A DNA stretch of 64,000 nucleotides from Schumannella sp. 10F1B-5-1 (GTDB lineage Bacteria; Actinomycetota; Actinomycetes; Actinomycetales; Microbacteriaceae), in the NCBI RefSeq assembly GCF_006517535.1, contig NZ_VHQH01000036.1, forward strand, positions 140,638-204,637, in the 5' to 3' direction. Of this stretch, positions 44,989 to 54,684 are shown piece after piece (within the stretch, counting starts at the first letter, position 1; each line of letters begins with the position of its first letter). The translations under genes and the position numbers were made by a program. Under the pieces are notes generated by a model, which did not search any database, was not told the origin of the DNA, and saw only the letters and a list, made by a program, of their open reading frames with translations.

Positions 44989-46551
44989 GTGAGCAGCGCA
45001 TCCACTGATCTGAGCGGCGCGAGTGGCGGCTCGGGCGGCGACAGCACCGAGGAGCCTGACGCACGCGGGGCCGCGCTCGCCGGGGTGCGGCCGCACGCAC
45101 GGCAGGTGGCGTGGCAGGGGCTCGAGATGTACGGCTTCATCCACTTCGGCATGAACACGATGACCGATCGCGAGTGGGGTGACGGGCACGAGGATCCGGG
45201 GATGTTCGACCCCGACGACCTCGACGCCGACGAGTGGATGCGCGCGCTCGCGAGCGCCGGGATGCGCGGGGTCATCCTCACCGCGAAGCATCACGACGGG
45301 TTCTGCCTGTGGCCGACCGCGTCGACGGCGCACAGTGTCGCGAGCTCTCCGTGGAGTGCGCGGCGGCGGCGCGAGAGCGAGGGCGCCGACGAGCGTCCGC
45401 GCGCCGACGGCAGAGAGAGCGAAGGCGCCGCCAGCAACCCCGAACCCGACCTCGTCCGCGAGGTCGCTGACGCCGCCCGCCGGCACGGGCTCGCGTTCGG
45501 CGTCTACCTCTCGCCGTGGGACCGCACCGACCCGCGCTACGGCTCCGGCATCCCCTATGACGACGCCTACGTCGCGCAGCTGACCGAGCTGCTCACCGGC
45601 TACGGCCCGATCTTCAGCGTCTGGCTCGACGGCGCGAACGGCGAGGGGCCCGACGGGCGGGTGCAGCAGTACGACTGGGATCGGTACTACGCCGTGATCC
45701 GCGCGCTGCAGCCCGACGCGGTCATCAGCGTCTGCGGACCCGACGCGCGCTGGTGCGGCAACGAGGCCGGCGACACGCGCCCCGACGAGTGGAGCGTCGT
45801 GCCGCGCGCGCTGCAGAGCGCCGAGCGCACGGCGGCCGCCTCGCAGCAGAGCGACGACGCGGACTTCGCGCAGCGCACGATCCGCAGCGACGAGCGCGAC
45901 CTCGGCAGCCGCGCGGCGCTCGCCGGGGTGCCCGCCGACGAGCTGGTCTGGTACCCGGCCGAGGTGAACACGAGCATCCGACCCGGGTGGTTCCACCACC
46001 CCGCCGAAGACGGCTCCGTGACGTCGGCCGACGAGCTCTTCGAGCTGTGGATGCGCTCCGTCGGCGGCAACTCGACGCTGCTGCTCAACGTGCCGCCGAC
46101 CCGCGCCGGGCGCATCGCGGCGCCCGACCGGGCCGCGCTCGCCGGGTTGGGGGAGCGCATCCGCGATTTCACGTCGCGGCGCATCGAGGGGGCGGTGGAT
46201 GCGCGGCGTCACGCCGGCGGCGGGAACGCCGTGCCGGCGCTCGCGCTGGAGTTCGCGCATCCCGCGTCCATCGAGGCGGTCGTGCTGGGCGAGGACATCA
46301 CGCAGGGGCAGCGGATCGAGCGGGTCATGGTGCGGGTGCGGCGGCGGGGCGACGGGGAGGATGACGGCGACGGCGACGTAGGCACTTGGGTCACCGTCGC
46401 CGAGGCGGGCGCCGTCGGCTATCGGCGGATCGTCCGCCTCGTCGACGCCGACGACGTGACGGCGGTTCGAGTCGAGCTGCCTGAGTTCCGCGCCGAGCCG
46501 GTGCTGCGCGATTTCGCGGTCGTGCGGGTCGGTGACGCGCATCGGCACTGA
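44989..46551 (+). CDS. Alpha-L-fucosidase, glycoside hydrolase family 29
   Basis: 520 residues from GTG 44989. Family 29 barrel: WQGLEMYGFIHFGMNTMTDREWGDG, VILTAKHHDGFCLWPT, and nucleophile Asp in FSVWLDGANGEG. The C-terminal part (about 400-515) is a beta-sandwich. A 30-residue Arg/Glu/Ala loop (about 123-150: RRRRESEGADERPRADGRESEGA) with an internal repeat is inserted where other family members have a short loop after HSVASSPW. No signal peptide is visible. The gene stands alone and ends 40 bp from the convergent gene at 46592. Confidence 0.93.
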   Translation: MSSASTDLSGASGGSGGDSTEEPDARGAALAGVRPHARQVAWQGLEMYGFIHFGMNTMTDREWGDGHEDPGMFDPDDLDADEWMRALASAGMRGVILTAKHHDGFCLWPTASTAHSVASSPWSARRRRESEGADERPRADGRESEGAASNPEPDLVREVADAARRHGLAFGVYLSPWDRTDPRYGSGIPYDDAYVAQLTELLTGYGPIFSVWLDGANGEGPDGRVQQYDWDRYYAVIRALQPDAVISVCGPDARWCGNEAGDTRPDEWSVVPRALQSAERTAAASQQSDDADFAQRTIRSDERDLGSRAALAGVPADELVWYPAEVNTSIRPGWFHHPAEDGSVTSADELFELWMRSVGGNSTLLLNVPPTRAGRIAAPDRAALAGLGERIRDFTSRRIEGAVDARRHAGGGNAVPALALEFAHPASIEAVVLGEDITQGQRIERVMVRVRRRGDGEDDGDGDVGTWVTVAEAGAVGYRRIVRLVDADDVTAVRVELPEFRAEPVLRDFAVVRVGDAHRH

Positions 46552-46591
46552 CACGACCCGCGCCAGTGGGCCTGGCACCAGTGGCTCCTGC

Positions 46592-46996
46592 CTAGTCGAC
46601 GAACCGCCCCAGCGCCGCCTGCGACGGGTCGGCCGGGTCGTAGTAGATCTCGGCGCGTTGGCCGCGATCGACCACCTGCTGACCGAGGAATCGCGCGTAG
46701 CGCTTGAGCCGGTCCTTGAAGGTGTAGGTCGTGCCGTCGACCTCGTAGCTCCACACGATGAAGCAGCGGCTGCGTCCATAGCGCCCGGCGCCGCGCGGAC
46801 ACTCGACGGCGTCGCCGACGACGACCTGCCCCTGCGCGATGATCTCGTCGGCACGGTTCTGCGTGATCACGCGGCTCGTGATGCCGATCCCGACCACCAG
46901 CGCCACGATGACCAGCGCGATCACCAGCGCCGCGACACCGCTGCGTTGCCGGCGGGGAGCGGTGGCGCGGTGCCAGACCGAGACGCGATCATTCAT
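46592..46996 (-). CDS. Membrane-anchored DUF3592-like protein A
   Basis: 134 residues from ATG 46996. Basic N-terminus, one membrane helix (about 20-43: GVAALVIALVIVALVVGIGI), then a small beta domain with CFIVWSYEVDGTTYTFKDR and EIYYDPADPSQAAL, the DUF3592 pattern. The C-terminal half matches the protein at 47661-48053 closely (C-F-x2-W-x-YEVDG-x2-Y-x-F-x-DRL, then YD-x-A-x-P-x-QAA). The two are probably duplicates on either side of the gene at 47126. Confidence 0.75.
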   Translation of the reverse strand: MNDRVSVWHRATAPRRQRSGVAALVIALVIVALVVGIGITSRVITQNRADEIIAQGQVVVGDAVECPRGAGRYGRSRCFIVWSYEVDGTTYTFKDRLKRYARFLGQQVVDRGQRAEIYYDPADPSQAALGRFVD

Positions 46997-47125
46997 CACC
47001 TCGATCCTGGTGCATGCGCGCCCGCCGCAGCGACGGGCAGCGGTGCCCATGCACGCGCGAGGGCGAAGCAGGGTGCCCCGCGCGAACCGCTGCCGGACGA
47101 AGAGTGGATGCGCATCCACCTTCGA

Positions 47126-47560
47126 CTATTCCGGCGGCTCCCAGCCGGGGTTCGCGCCGACGACCTCGCAGTCGGGGAGCAGGACCTCGACCAGCGCGCG
47201 GCAGCGCGCCTCGGCGACCGTGTCGTCGCCGGCGCCCCAGAGCTGCACGAACACCGTGCCGTCGGGCGAGAACTCGGCGCGGAAGCGGGTGGGCGATGCG
47301 GCGACGTCGGCGGGGCGAGGCGCGTCCGTCGAGGTGAATGCGTCGGCCGGGCTGGGTGCGTCGGCCGGCCGGAACTCCAGCCGGATCGCGTCGTTCCACC
47401 GCCGCTCCTCGAGCAGCTTGTGTCCGGCCGCGCGCGCTCGCCGCAGCACGTGCGCGGCCTCCGCCTCGATCGCCCGGGGTCCGCGTCCGTCAGCCTGCGC
47501 CGTGCGGGCCGAGGCGATCGACGGGATGCCCGGCGCCAGCAGCAGCATCTCGAAGCTCAC
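47126..47560 (-). CDS. Uncharacterised protein with degenerate ADAP repeats
   Basis: 144 residues from GTG 47560 (SFEMLLLAPGIPSIASARTAQ). The first 70 residues are helical (EAEAAHVLRRARAAGHKLLEERRW). A linker with repeats APSPADAFTSTDAPRPADV follows, and a C-terminal mixed region ends in CEVVGANPGWEPPE. No family recognised. It lies between the two DUF3592-like paralogues on the same strand. The start is uncertain. Confidence 0.55.
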   Translation of the reverse strand: MSFEMLLLAPGIPSIASARTAQADGRGPRAIEAEAAHVLRRARAAGHKLLEERRWNDAIRLEFRPADAPSPADAFTSTDAPRPADVAASPTRFRAEFSPDGTVFVQLWGAGDDTVAEARCRALVEVLLPDCEVVGANPGWEPPE

Positions 47561-47660
47561 GGCGCACCGGCTCCGGTGACGCGGCGCGGGCGGGTGGGGG
47601 ACACGCATCCATCGTGGCCGGAATGGCGACGCGGTGCCAGCGCGATCGAGACGGTCGGGC

Positions 47661-48053
47661 TCAGTCGAGCAGCTCGCCGCGAGCCGCCTGATCGGGATGC
47701 GCGCGGTCGTAGTGGATCGCGGCGTGGCGTCCGATCTCCTCCTCCTCGTCGCGGTCGAAAGTGTTCAGCCGGTCTTCGAACTCGTAGCGCCGTCCGTCGA
47801 CCTCGTAGCGCCAGGTCGGGAAGCAGTGGTTGTCGTGACTGAACCGGTCCTTCGTGTCGGCGCACGAGATCGAGACGCCCTCGGTGCTCCCGCCGGTCTC
47901 GATCAGCTCCGCGGCGCGATCGCGCTGGCCGTTGACGTAGAACCCGACGGCCATGACGATCACGAGCGCGATCGCCACGCCGAGCACGACGTGCCAGGGC
48001 TCGAAGCGCCGACGCGGTGTCGCGCCGCGGCGTCGCGGGGATCGGGTGCTCAT
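47661..48053 (-). CDS. Membrane-anchored DUF3592-like protein B
   Basis: 130 residues from ATG 48053. Arg-rich N-terminus ([17 protein letters not shown]), membrane helix (about 21-42), and an outer domain with two cysteines (SCADTKDRFSHDNHCFPTWRYEVDGRRYEFEDRL) ending in IHYDRAHPDQAARGELLD. It is paralogous to the protein at 46592. It is divergent from the gene at 48243. Confidence 0.75.
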   Translation of the reverse strand: MSTRSPRRRGATPRRRFEPWHVVLGVAIALVIVMAVGFYVNGQRDRAAELIETGGSTEGVSISCADTKDRFSHDNHCFPTWRYEVDGRRYEFEDRLNTFDRDEEEEIGRHAAIHYDRAHPDQAARGELLD

Positions 48054-48242
48054 CGGAGCCAGTGTGCGGCATCCTCGGATTCCCGGCGATGGTGAGCGGT
48101 TCCCATGGACCGTTGACCCCGGCGGGCGACGGGCCTACCGTCTGACGCGGGCGTCCGCTCGGGCGCGGCGCCCGCCGGGCCGCCCCGCGGTTCTCGCGGC
48201 AGAACCCGGAGCGGGAGCGCCCGAGGAGCCGGAGGAGTGCGC

Positions 48243-49415
48243 ATGAGCGACACCGCAGGATCCGCGAGCGAGGCCGCGAGCGAGACGACCGAGACGACCG
48301 AGCCGTCCGAGTCCACCGGGCCGTCGGGGCCGTCGACGACGGGAACGCCCGGCGCCATCGACCCTGTCGCCTGGCTGCTCGCCGACGACGCCGACCCCGC
48401 GATCCGGGCGCAGGCGCTGCGCGACCTGAGCCGCGCATCCACGGCCGAGGTCGCGGGGGAGCGGAGTCGTATTCCGCTCGAGGGATGGGGTTCGGCGCTG
48501 CTCGACCGGCAGGGTTCGACCGGCGACTTCGGCGGCGTGGACGACGAGAGCGAGCGCTGGCGTTTCGACCTGTACTCGCTTATCCAGCTGCGGCTGCTGC
48601 GGCCCGACCCGGCCGACGCGCGGGTGCGGGCCGCGATCGAGCTCGTGCGCGACCGGGTGACGTGGGGTCCGTGGCACGACGAGAGCCCGTTCTTCGCGGG
48701 TGAGACCGAGCCGTGCATCAACGGCAACGCGCTCGCGATCGGCGCTTACTTCTCGGGGGCGGCGTCGAGCTCCGCGACGCCCGACGGCGTCGCTGTGATC
48801 GAGGGCACGGTGAGCGAGCCGCTCGTCGCGCGACTGCTGAGCGAGCAGCTGCCCGACGGCGGCTGGAACTGCGAGGCGCCCGACGGCAGCTCGGTCGGCT
48901 CGTTCCACAGCACGATCTGCGTGCTCGACGGGCTGCTCGAATACGAGAAGGCGGGCGGGGTGCAGGCGGTCGACGCGATCGCCGCGCGGCACCGCGGTGA
49001 GGAGTACCTGCTCGAGCGCAGTCTCTTCCTCTCGCGTCGCACGGGCGAGATCGTCGACCCGGTCATGACGCATTTCGCCTTCCCCTACCGCTGGCGCTAC
49101 GACGTGCTGCGCGGGCTCGACCACTTCGTCGCGGCGCTGCCCGGCGCGCGCGAGGGCGGGGCCGTGGATGCGCGGCTCGCGCCCGCGCTCGACCTCGTGC
49201 AGCGGCGGCGCAGCGCCGACGGGCGCTGGTCACTCGGGGCGGCGGCGGGCGCGGGAGCCGGGGTCGGAGCTGGAGCCGACGCCGATGCCGCCGCGGCGGA
49301 GAGCCTCGGCGAGGAGAGCGAGTACCAGGTGCCGATGGAGCCCGCCGGGGGAGCCCCGAGCCGCTGGAACACCCTGCGCTCCCTGCGCGCGCTGCGCTGG
49401 GCGGGCCGCGCCTGA
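48243..49415 (+). CDS. Alpha/alpha-toroid protein (prenyltransferase/squalene-cyclase-like fold)
   Basis: 390 residues from ATG 48243, with GGAGG 7 nt upstream. Thr/Ser/Glu-rich start (about 1-35) then helical repeats with LLADDADPAIRAQALRDL and QW-like motifs LPDGGWNCEAPDGSSVGSFHST and SADGRWSLG, as in the alpha/alpha barrel of terpenoid cyclases and related proteins. No DxDD or DDxxD motif is visible, so enzymatic cyclase activity is unlikely. An Ala/Gly/Asp-rich repeat (AAAGAGAGVGAGADADAAAAE) interrupts the C-terminal part. Followed by the hairpin array. Confidence 0.7.
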   Translation: MSDTAGSASEAASETTETTEPSESTGPSGPSTTGTPGAIDPVAWLLADDADPAIRAQALRDLSRASTAEVAGERSRIPLEGWGSALLDRQGSTGDFGGVDDESERWRFDLYSLIQLRLLRPDPADARVRAAIELVRDRVTWGPWHDESPFFAGETEPCINGNALAIGAYFSGAASSSATPDGVAVIEGTVSEPLVARLLSEQLPDGGWNCEAPDGSSVGSFHSTICVLDGLLEYEKAGGVQAVDAIAARHRGEEYLLERSLFLSRRTGEIVDPVMTHFAFPYRWRYDVLRGLDHFVAALPGAREGGAVDARLAPALDLVQRRRSADGRWSLGAAAGAGAGVGAGADADAAAAESLGEESEYQVPMEPAGGAPSRWNTLRSLRALRWAGRA

Positions 49416-49488
49416 CGCGCGCGCGCCTGACTCGGGCCCGCTGGCGCGTGGGCGCGCGGCGTGCCGGCTGTGCACGGTGTGAAGGTGC

Positions 49489-49660
49489 GGCGTTTCGGAT
49501 GGACGGGGTGTTCGAGCTGTCGAGGAGCCTGACCCCACCGCCGGTCCGAAACCCTTGGCGGCCCGGGCGACCGGCGAGCCGACGCGTGCACGGAAACCGG
49601 TCAGGGGTGACGTCGAGTCGCAATACGGCCCGGTGAGGCTCTCCGCCGGTTTCCGTGCAC
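49489..49660. repeat. Hairpin repeat unit 1 (elements A1 and B1)
   Basis: A1 (49489-49555) has ends GTTTCGGA/TCCGAAAC. B1 (49586-49660) has perfect 15-bp inverted ends GTGCACGGAAACCGG/CCGGTTTCCGTGCAC. Each can fold into a long hairpin. The unit recurs 186 bp downstream with most internal bases conserved. It lies between the convergent genes at 48243 and 49956. Confidence 0.9.
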
Positions 49661-49674
49661 GCCGGTCGCGGTTC

Positions 49675-49846
49675 GGCGTTTCGGATGGACGAGGTGTTCG
49701 AGCTGCCGGGGAGCCTGACCCCACCGCCGGTCCGAAACGCCTGACGGCCCGCGCGGCCGGCGCGCCGACGCGTGCACGGAAACCGGTCAGGGGTGACGTC
49801 GAGCCGCATGACAGCTCGGTGGTCCTCTCCACCAGTCTCCGTGCAC
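49675..49846. repeat. Hairpin repeat unit 2 (elements A2 and B2)
   Basis: A2 (49675-49741) has perfect 11-bp ends GGCGTTTCGGA/TCCGAAACGCC. B2 (49772-49846) has ends GTGCACGGAAACCGGT/ACCAGTCTCCGTGCAC with two mismatches. The lengths of A (67 bp) and B (75 bp) are identical to unit 1, and the segment joining A to B ends in CCGACGC in both. Confidence 0.9.
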
Positions 49847-49870
49847 ACGCACGGGGACGGACTGGTGTAC

Positions 49871-49937
49871 GGCGTTTCGGATGGGCAGTGCGAGCGAGCC
49901 GCGAGGGGGCTCGAGCGCGCGGCTCATCCGAAACGCG
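49871..49937. repeat. Hairpin repeat element A3
   Basis: Third A-type element, again 67 bp, with ends GGCGTTTCGGAT/ATCCGAAACGC but a different interior (AGTGCGAGCGAGCCGCGAGG...). Conserved ends with diverged loop suggest that the termini, or the paired stem, are what is maintained. It ends 19 bp before the stop of the UbiB-like gene. Confidence 0.85.
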
Positions 49938-49955
49938 TGACGGAAAGGCGTGGGC

Positions 49956-51746
49956 TCAGCGGCGACGCGCGCGCAGCGCATCCACCGCCGCGACGATGAG
50001 CAGCACCCCGCTGACGATCGCGCCGCCCACGCCGACGGCGGCGGGCGACAGCACGCCCGGCGACGAGGGCGGCGCGGCCGTCAGGTAGCCGAGCGCGACG
50101 AGTCCGATCACGACGGCGACCAGCACGAGCACGACCTGCCGCACGACCGCGACCACCACACGGCGATCGCGCGCGGTCGACTGCAGGCGGATGTTGACCG
50201 TCAGCCGTCCGTCTTCGAGGTCGCGGCTGATGCGCTCGGCGCGGCGCGGGATGCGGCGCATCGAGGGCAGCATCCCGAGCGCCTCGGTCGCGATCATCGT
50301 GCGCAGCTGCGAGGGCTGCAGCTGGTCGCGCACCATCTCTCCGGCGAGCACGCGCGCCTCGGCGAGCACGTCGAACGCGGGCACCGTCGTGCGCAGGGTG
50401 CCGTCGAGGATCGCGAAGCCGCGCCCCGCGGCGACCAGATCGGGCGGCACGTTGAGCCCGTGCTTGCTGAGGATCGCGACGAGCGCGTCGGCGGTGCGCA
50501 CGTCGAGCCGCGCGCCCGGTCCCAGCTCGTAGCTGAGGAACGTCGCGAGCTCCCGCCGGAACTCGCGCTCGTCGGCGCGCGGACCCAGCTCGACGAGCGA
50601 GAGCAGCGCATCCGCGAACTGCTGCGAGTCGCTCGCCAGGTAGGCGACCACGACCTCCTGCGCCGTCTCGCGCAGTCGCCGATCGAGCCGGCCGACGCTG
50701 CCGAAGTCGACGAGCGCGGGGCGCCCGTCGGGCAGGATCATCACGTTCCCCGGGTGCAGATCGGCGTGGTAGACGCCGTCGATCACGACCTGCCGCACGA
50801 AGGCGCGCATGACCGCGCGCATCGCGGAGTCGACGGCGGCGTCGCCGAGAGCCGAATCGCGATCCGGCCCGTCGACCCCCGTGGATGCGCGACTCATCCG
50901 GTGCCCGACGGTCTCGCCCTCGAGGTACTCGAGCACGAGCACGCGCCGCGTCGACAGCTCGTCGTGCAGCTCGGGCAGCACGACCTCGTCGGCGCGCGGC
51001 CCGGCGAGCATCGTGGCGCGCAGCGCGGTCAGGTTGGTGGACTCGAGCCGGAAGTCGAGCTGGCGCAGCAGGTCGGCCGCGTACTGCTCCGCGATGCGGT
51101 GCATGCCGAGGTCGCGGGCGACGGTCGATCCGTGCACGAGCGTGTGCGCGACGCGCAACGCGATCGCGACGTCGCGTCGCACCGACGGCTCGACGCCGGG
51201 GCGCTGCACCTTCACGGCCACGACCCGTCCGTCGGGCAGCACCGCGCGGTGCACCTGGGCGATGGATGCGGCGGCCACCGGCTCGACGTCGAACTCGCGG
51301 AACACGTGGTCGAGCGGGGCCGCGAGCTCGCGCTCGACCAGGGCGCGCACCTCCTCGAACGGCGCCGGAGCGACCTCGCGCTGCAGGCGCGCGAGCGCGG
51401 TCGTCCACTCGTCAGGCAGCAGGTCGTTGCGGGTGGAGAACAGCTGGCCCATCTTGACGAAGGCGCCGCCGGCCTCCTCGAGTGCGCGACGCAGCTCGTC
51501 GGCCTGCACGGCACGGCGCTCGGCGGTCGCGGGGTCGCGGCTGAAGTCGAGCCGGCGCAGCGGCAGCAGTCCGTGCCGGCGGGCGATGCCGACGAGCTGG
51601 GCGAAGCGGCGTCCCGTGCCGACGGCACGGTCCTCGCCCGCGGCACCGGCGGCGCCGCCGGCTCCGCGCGACCCGCGGCCGCTGCCGCGCTCGCCGCGAT
51701 CCGCGAAATCGCCCATGGTCGGCATCCCGCCGCGGCCCGTGCTCAT
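49956..51746 (-). CDS. ABC1/UbiB (AarF) family atypical kinase
   Basis: 596 residues from ATG 51746. Gly/Arg-rich N-terminus, then the UbiB signature: KxGQ region GAFVKMGQLFSTRNDLLPDEW, the Ala-rich loop VAAASIAQVHRAVL, VAVKVQRPGV lysine, catalytic HADLHPGNVMIL and VDFGSVGRL. Two membrane helices close the protein (about 535-590). Family members support quinone or lipid metabolism by an unusual ATPase activity. It is 58 bp downstream of the pyruvate oxidase gene on the same strand. Confidence 0.94.
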   Translation of the reverse strand: MSTGRGGMPTMGDFADRGERGSGRGSRGAGGAAGAAGEDRAVGTGRRFAQLVGIARRHGLLPLRRLDFSRDPATAERRAVQADELRRALEEAGGAFVKMGQLFSTRNDLLPDEWTTALARLQREVAPAPFEEVRALVERELAAPLDHVFREFDVEPVAAASIAQVHRAVLPDGRVVAVKVQRPGVEPSVRRDVAIALRVAHTLVHGSTVARDLGMHRIAEQYAADLLRQLDFRLESTNLTALRATMLAGPRADEVVLPELHDELSTRRVLVLEYLEGETVGHRMSRASTGVDGPDRDSALGDAAVDSAMRAVMRAFVRQVVIDGVYHADLHPGNVMILPDGRPALVDFGSVGRLDRRLRETAQEVVVAYLASDSQQFADALLSLVELGPRADEREFRRELATFLSYELGPGARLDVRTADALVAILSKHGLNVPPDLVAAGRGFAILDGTLRTTVPAFDVLAEARVLAGEMVRDQLQPSQLRTMIATEALGMLPSMRRIPRRAERISRDLEDGRLTVNIRLQSTARDRRVVVAVVRQVVLVLVAVVIGLVALGYLTAAPPSSPGVLSPAAVGVGGAIVSGVLLIVAAVDALRARRR

Positions 51747-51804
51747 GCGGCTACCTCAGCACATCCCGCTGAGGAGCGCTCGGCGATCCTGATCGCCCGC
51801 CCGA

Positions 51805-53547
51805 TCACTCGCCCCCTCGGTGCAGCAGGCGCCGCAGCACGTTCGTGTCCGCGAGGTCGACCAGCTCGTCCCCTCGGCCCGACATGACCGTGCGCAGCGC
51901 GTAGAGCGCGAAGCCCTTGGCCTGGGCCGCCGTGATGGTCGGCGGGATCGACAGCTCCTGTCGCGCGGTGACGACGTTCACGAGCGCGGGGCCGTCGTGC
52001 GCGAAGGCCTCGCGCAGCGCGCCGGGGAGATCGGCCGGCTCGGTCACCCGCGCGGCGTGCAGCCCGATCGCCGACGCGACCGCGGCGAAGTCGGGGTTGT
52101 CGAGCTCGGTGCCGAAGTTGACGAAGCCAGCCGCCTTCATCTCGACCTCGACGAAGTTCAGCGACGAGTTGTCGAACACGATCACCTTCACCGGCAGCCT
52201 GTTCTGGCGCAGCGTGAGCAGCTCGCCGAGCAGCATCGCGAGCCCGCCGTCGCCGGCCAGGGCGACGACCTGCCGACCCGGGAACGCCGCCTGGGCGCCG
52301 ATGCCCTGCGACAGGGCGTTGGCCATCGAGCCGTGCGCGAACGAGCCGATCAGACGACGGCTCCCGTTCATGCGCAGATAGCGCGAGGCCCACACGACCG
52401 GCGACCCGACATCGGGGATGAACACCGCATCCTCGTCGGCCAGTTCGCTCACGAGCTTCACCAGGTACTGCGGGTGGATGGGCGTGCGCCCGTCGTCCGA
52501 GGCGAGTTCGTCGAGCTCCTCCCGGGCCTTGCGATAGTGCTTCGTCGAGCTGTCGAGGTGACGCGACGAGCGCTGGCCCTCGAGCAGCGGCAGCAGCGGC
52601 GGGATGCTGTCGGCGACGCGGCCGACGAGGCCGAGGTCGACCGGGGTGCGGCGTCCGATCTGCTCGCCCCGCGCATCCAGCTGGATGATCTTCGCCTTCG
52701 AGGGGAAGAACTGCGGGTAGGGGAAGTCGGTGCCGAGCATCAGCAGCGCGTCGCAGTCCTCCATGGCGCGGTAGCCCGACGAGAAGCCGAGCAGCCCGGT
52801 CATGCCGACGTCGAAGGGATTGTCGTACTCGACGAACTCCTTGCCGCGCATCGCGTGCACGATCGGCGCCTGCAGGCGCTCGGCCAGCGCGAGCAGCTCG
52901 GTGTGTGCGCCCTCCACCCCGGCTCCGGCCAGGATCGTCACCTTCTTCGCGGCGTTGAGGATGCCGGCCGCCTCGGCCAGCTGGGCGTCGGTGGGACGCA
53001 TGACCCGCGGCGTCGTCGTGATCGGCGCCGAGGGGCGGCGGCCCACGTTCTCGGCCAGCAGCACGTCGCCCGGGATCACCACGACGGCGACGCCGCGCTT
53101 CTCGAGCGCCTCGCGCATCGCGATCTCGAGCACCCGCGGCATCTGCTCGGGCGTCGACACCAGCTCGGCGTAGACGCTGCACTCCCGGAACAGCTCCTGC
53201 GGATGCGTCTCCTGGAAGTAGGTGCTGCCGATCTCGCTCGACGGGATCTGCGCCGCGATCGCCACGACCGGCACCCGGCTGCGGTTCGCGTCGAACAGCC
53301 CGTTGATCAGGTGCAGGTTGCCGGGGCCGCAGCTGCCGGCGCAGACCGCGAGATCGCCCGTCAGCCCGGCGTCGGCGCTCGCCGCGAAGGCCGCGGCCTC
53401 CTCGTGCCGCACGTGCACCCAGTCCACGTCGTCGCGACGGCGGATCGCGTCGGTGAAGCCGTTGAGCGAGTCGCCCGGCAGCCCGTAGACGCGGCGGACG
53501 CCCGAGAGGGCGAGGATGTCGACGATGGAATCGGCGATGGTGGCCAT
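51805..53547 (-). CDS. poxB: Pyruvate oxidase/pyruvate dehydrogenase (quinone)-like ThDP enzyme
   Basis: 580 residues from ATG 53547. Thiamine diphosphate enzyme with catalytic Glu in VHVRHEEAAAFAASADA, GSCGPGNLHLINGLFDA, central FAD domain (about 190-340), and ThDP motif GDGGLAMLLGELLTLRQNRLPVKVIVFDNSSLNF. The order and length fit PoxB, which converts pyruvate to acetate and CO2 and passes electrons to quinone. The C-terminal region (about 560-580) should bind membrane. The UbiB-like gene downstream is of interest as a possible quinone-related partner. Confidence 0.9.
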   Translation of the reverse strand: MATIADSIVDILALSGVRRVYGLPGDSLNGFTDAIRRRDDVDWVHVRHEEAAAFAASADAGLTGDLAVCAGSCGPGNLHLINGLFDANRSRVPVVAIAAQIPSSEIGSTYFQETHPQELFRECSVYAELVSTPEQMPRVLEIAMREALEKRGVAVVVIPGDVLLAENVGRRPSAPITTTPRVMRPTDAQLAEAAGILNAAKKVTILAGAGVEGAHTELLALAERLQAPIVHAMRGKEFVEYDNPFDVGMTGLLGFSSGYRAMEDCDALLMLGTDFPYPQFFPSKAKIIQLDARGEQIGRRTPVDLGLVGRVADSIPPLLPLLEGQRSSRHLDSSTKHYRKAREELDELASDDGRTPIHPQYLVKLVSELADEDAVFIPDVGSPVVWASRYLRMNGSRRLIGSFAHGSMANALSQGIGAQAAFPGRQVVALAGDGGLAMLLGELLTLRQNRLPVKVIVFDNSSLNFVEVEMKAAGFVNFGTELDNPDFAAVASAIGLHAARVTEPADLPGALREAFAHDGPALVNVVTARQELSIPPTITAAQAKGFALYALRTVMSGRGDELVDLADTNVLRRLLHRGGE

Positions 53548-53725
53548 GCCCACACGCTATTGAGGCGGTGGATGCGACGGCCCGGTCGGGCGCGGACTCC
53601 CAGCGCACGCGCACGCGGGCTCGTGACACTGCGCGGGCTCGTGACGCTGGCCGCGCGCGGGGCGCCGCCTGCGTGTCGGCTGGGGGCGCGCATCCACTCG
53701 CTCATCCGGCACGAATGCTGGATGA

Positions 53726-54640
<915 letters not shown>

Positions 54641-54684
54641 CGGCCAGTCGGTCCGGGGTGCTCTCGATCCGCCAGGATCGACGC

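Noticed and set aside
49416..49955. CRISPR array in the repeat region
   Set aside because: The repeats are 67-75 bp hairpins with a 186-bp period, no short identical repeats with unique spacers, and no cas genes.
49555..50088. 177-codon plus-strand frame through the hairpin repeats
   Set aside because: It follows the repeat units and runs into the antisense of the UbiB-like gene; no homology.
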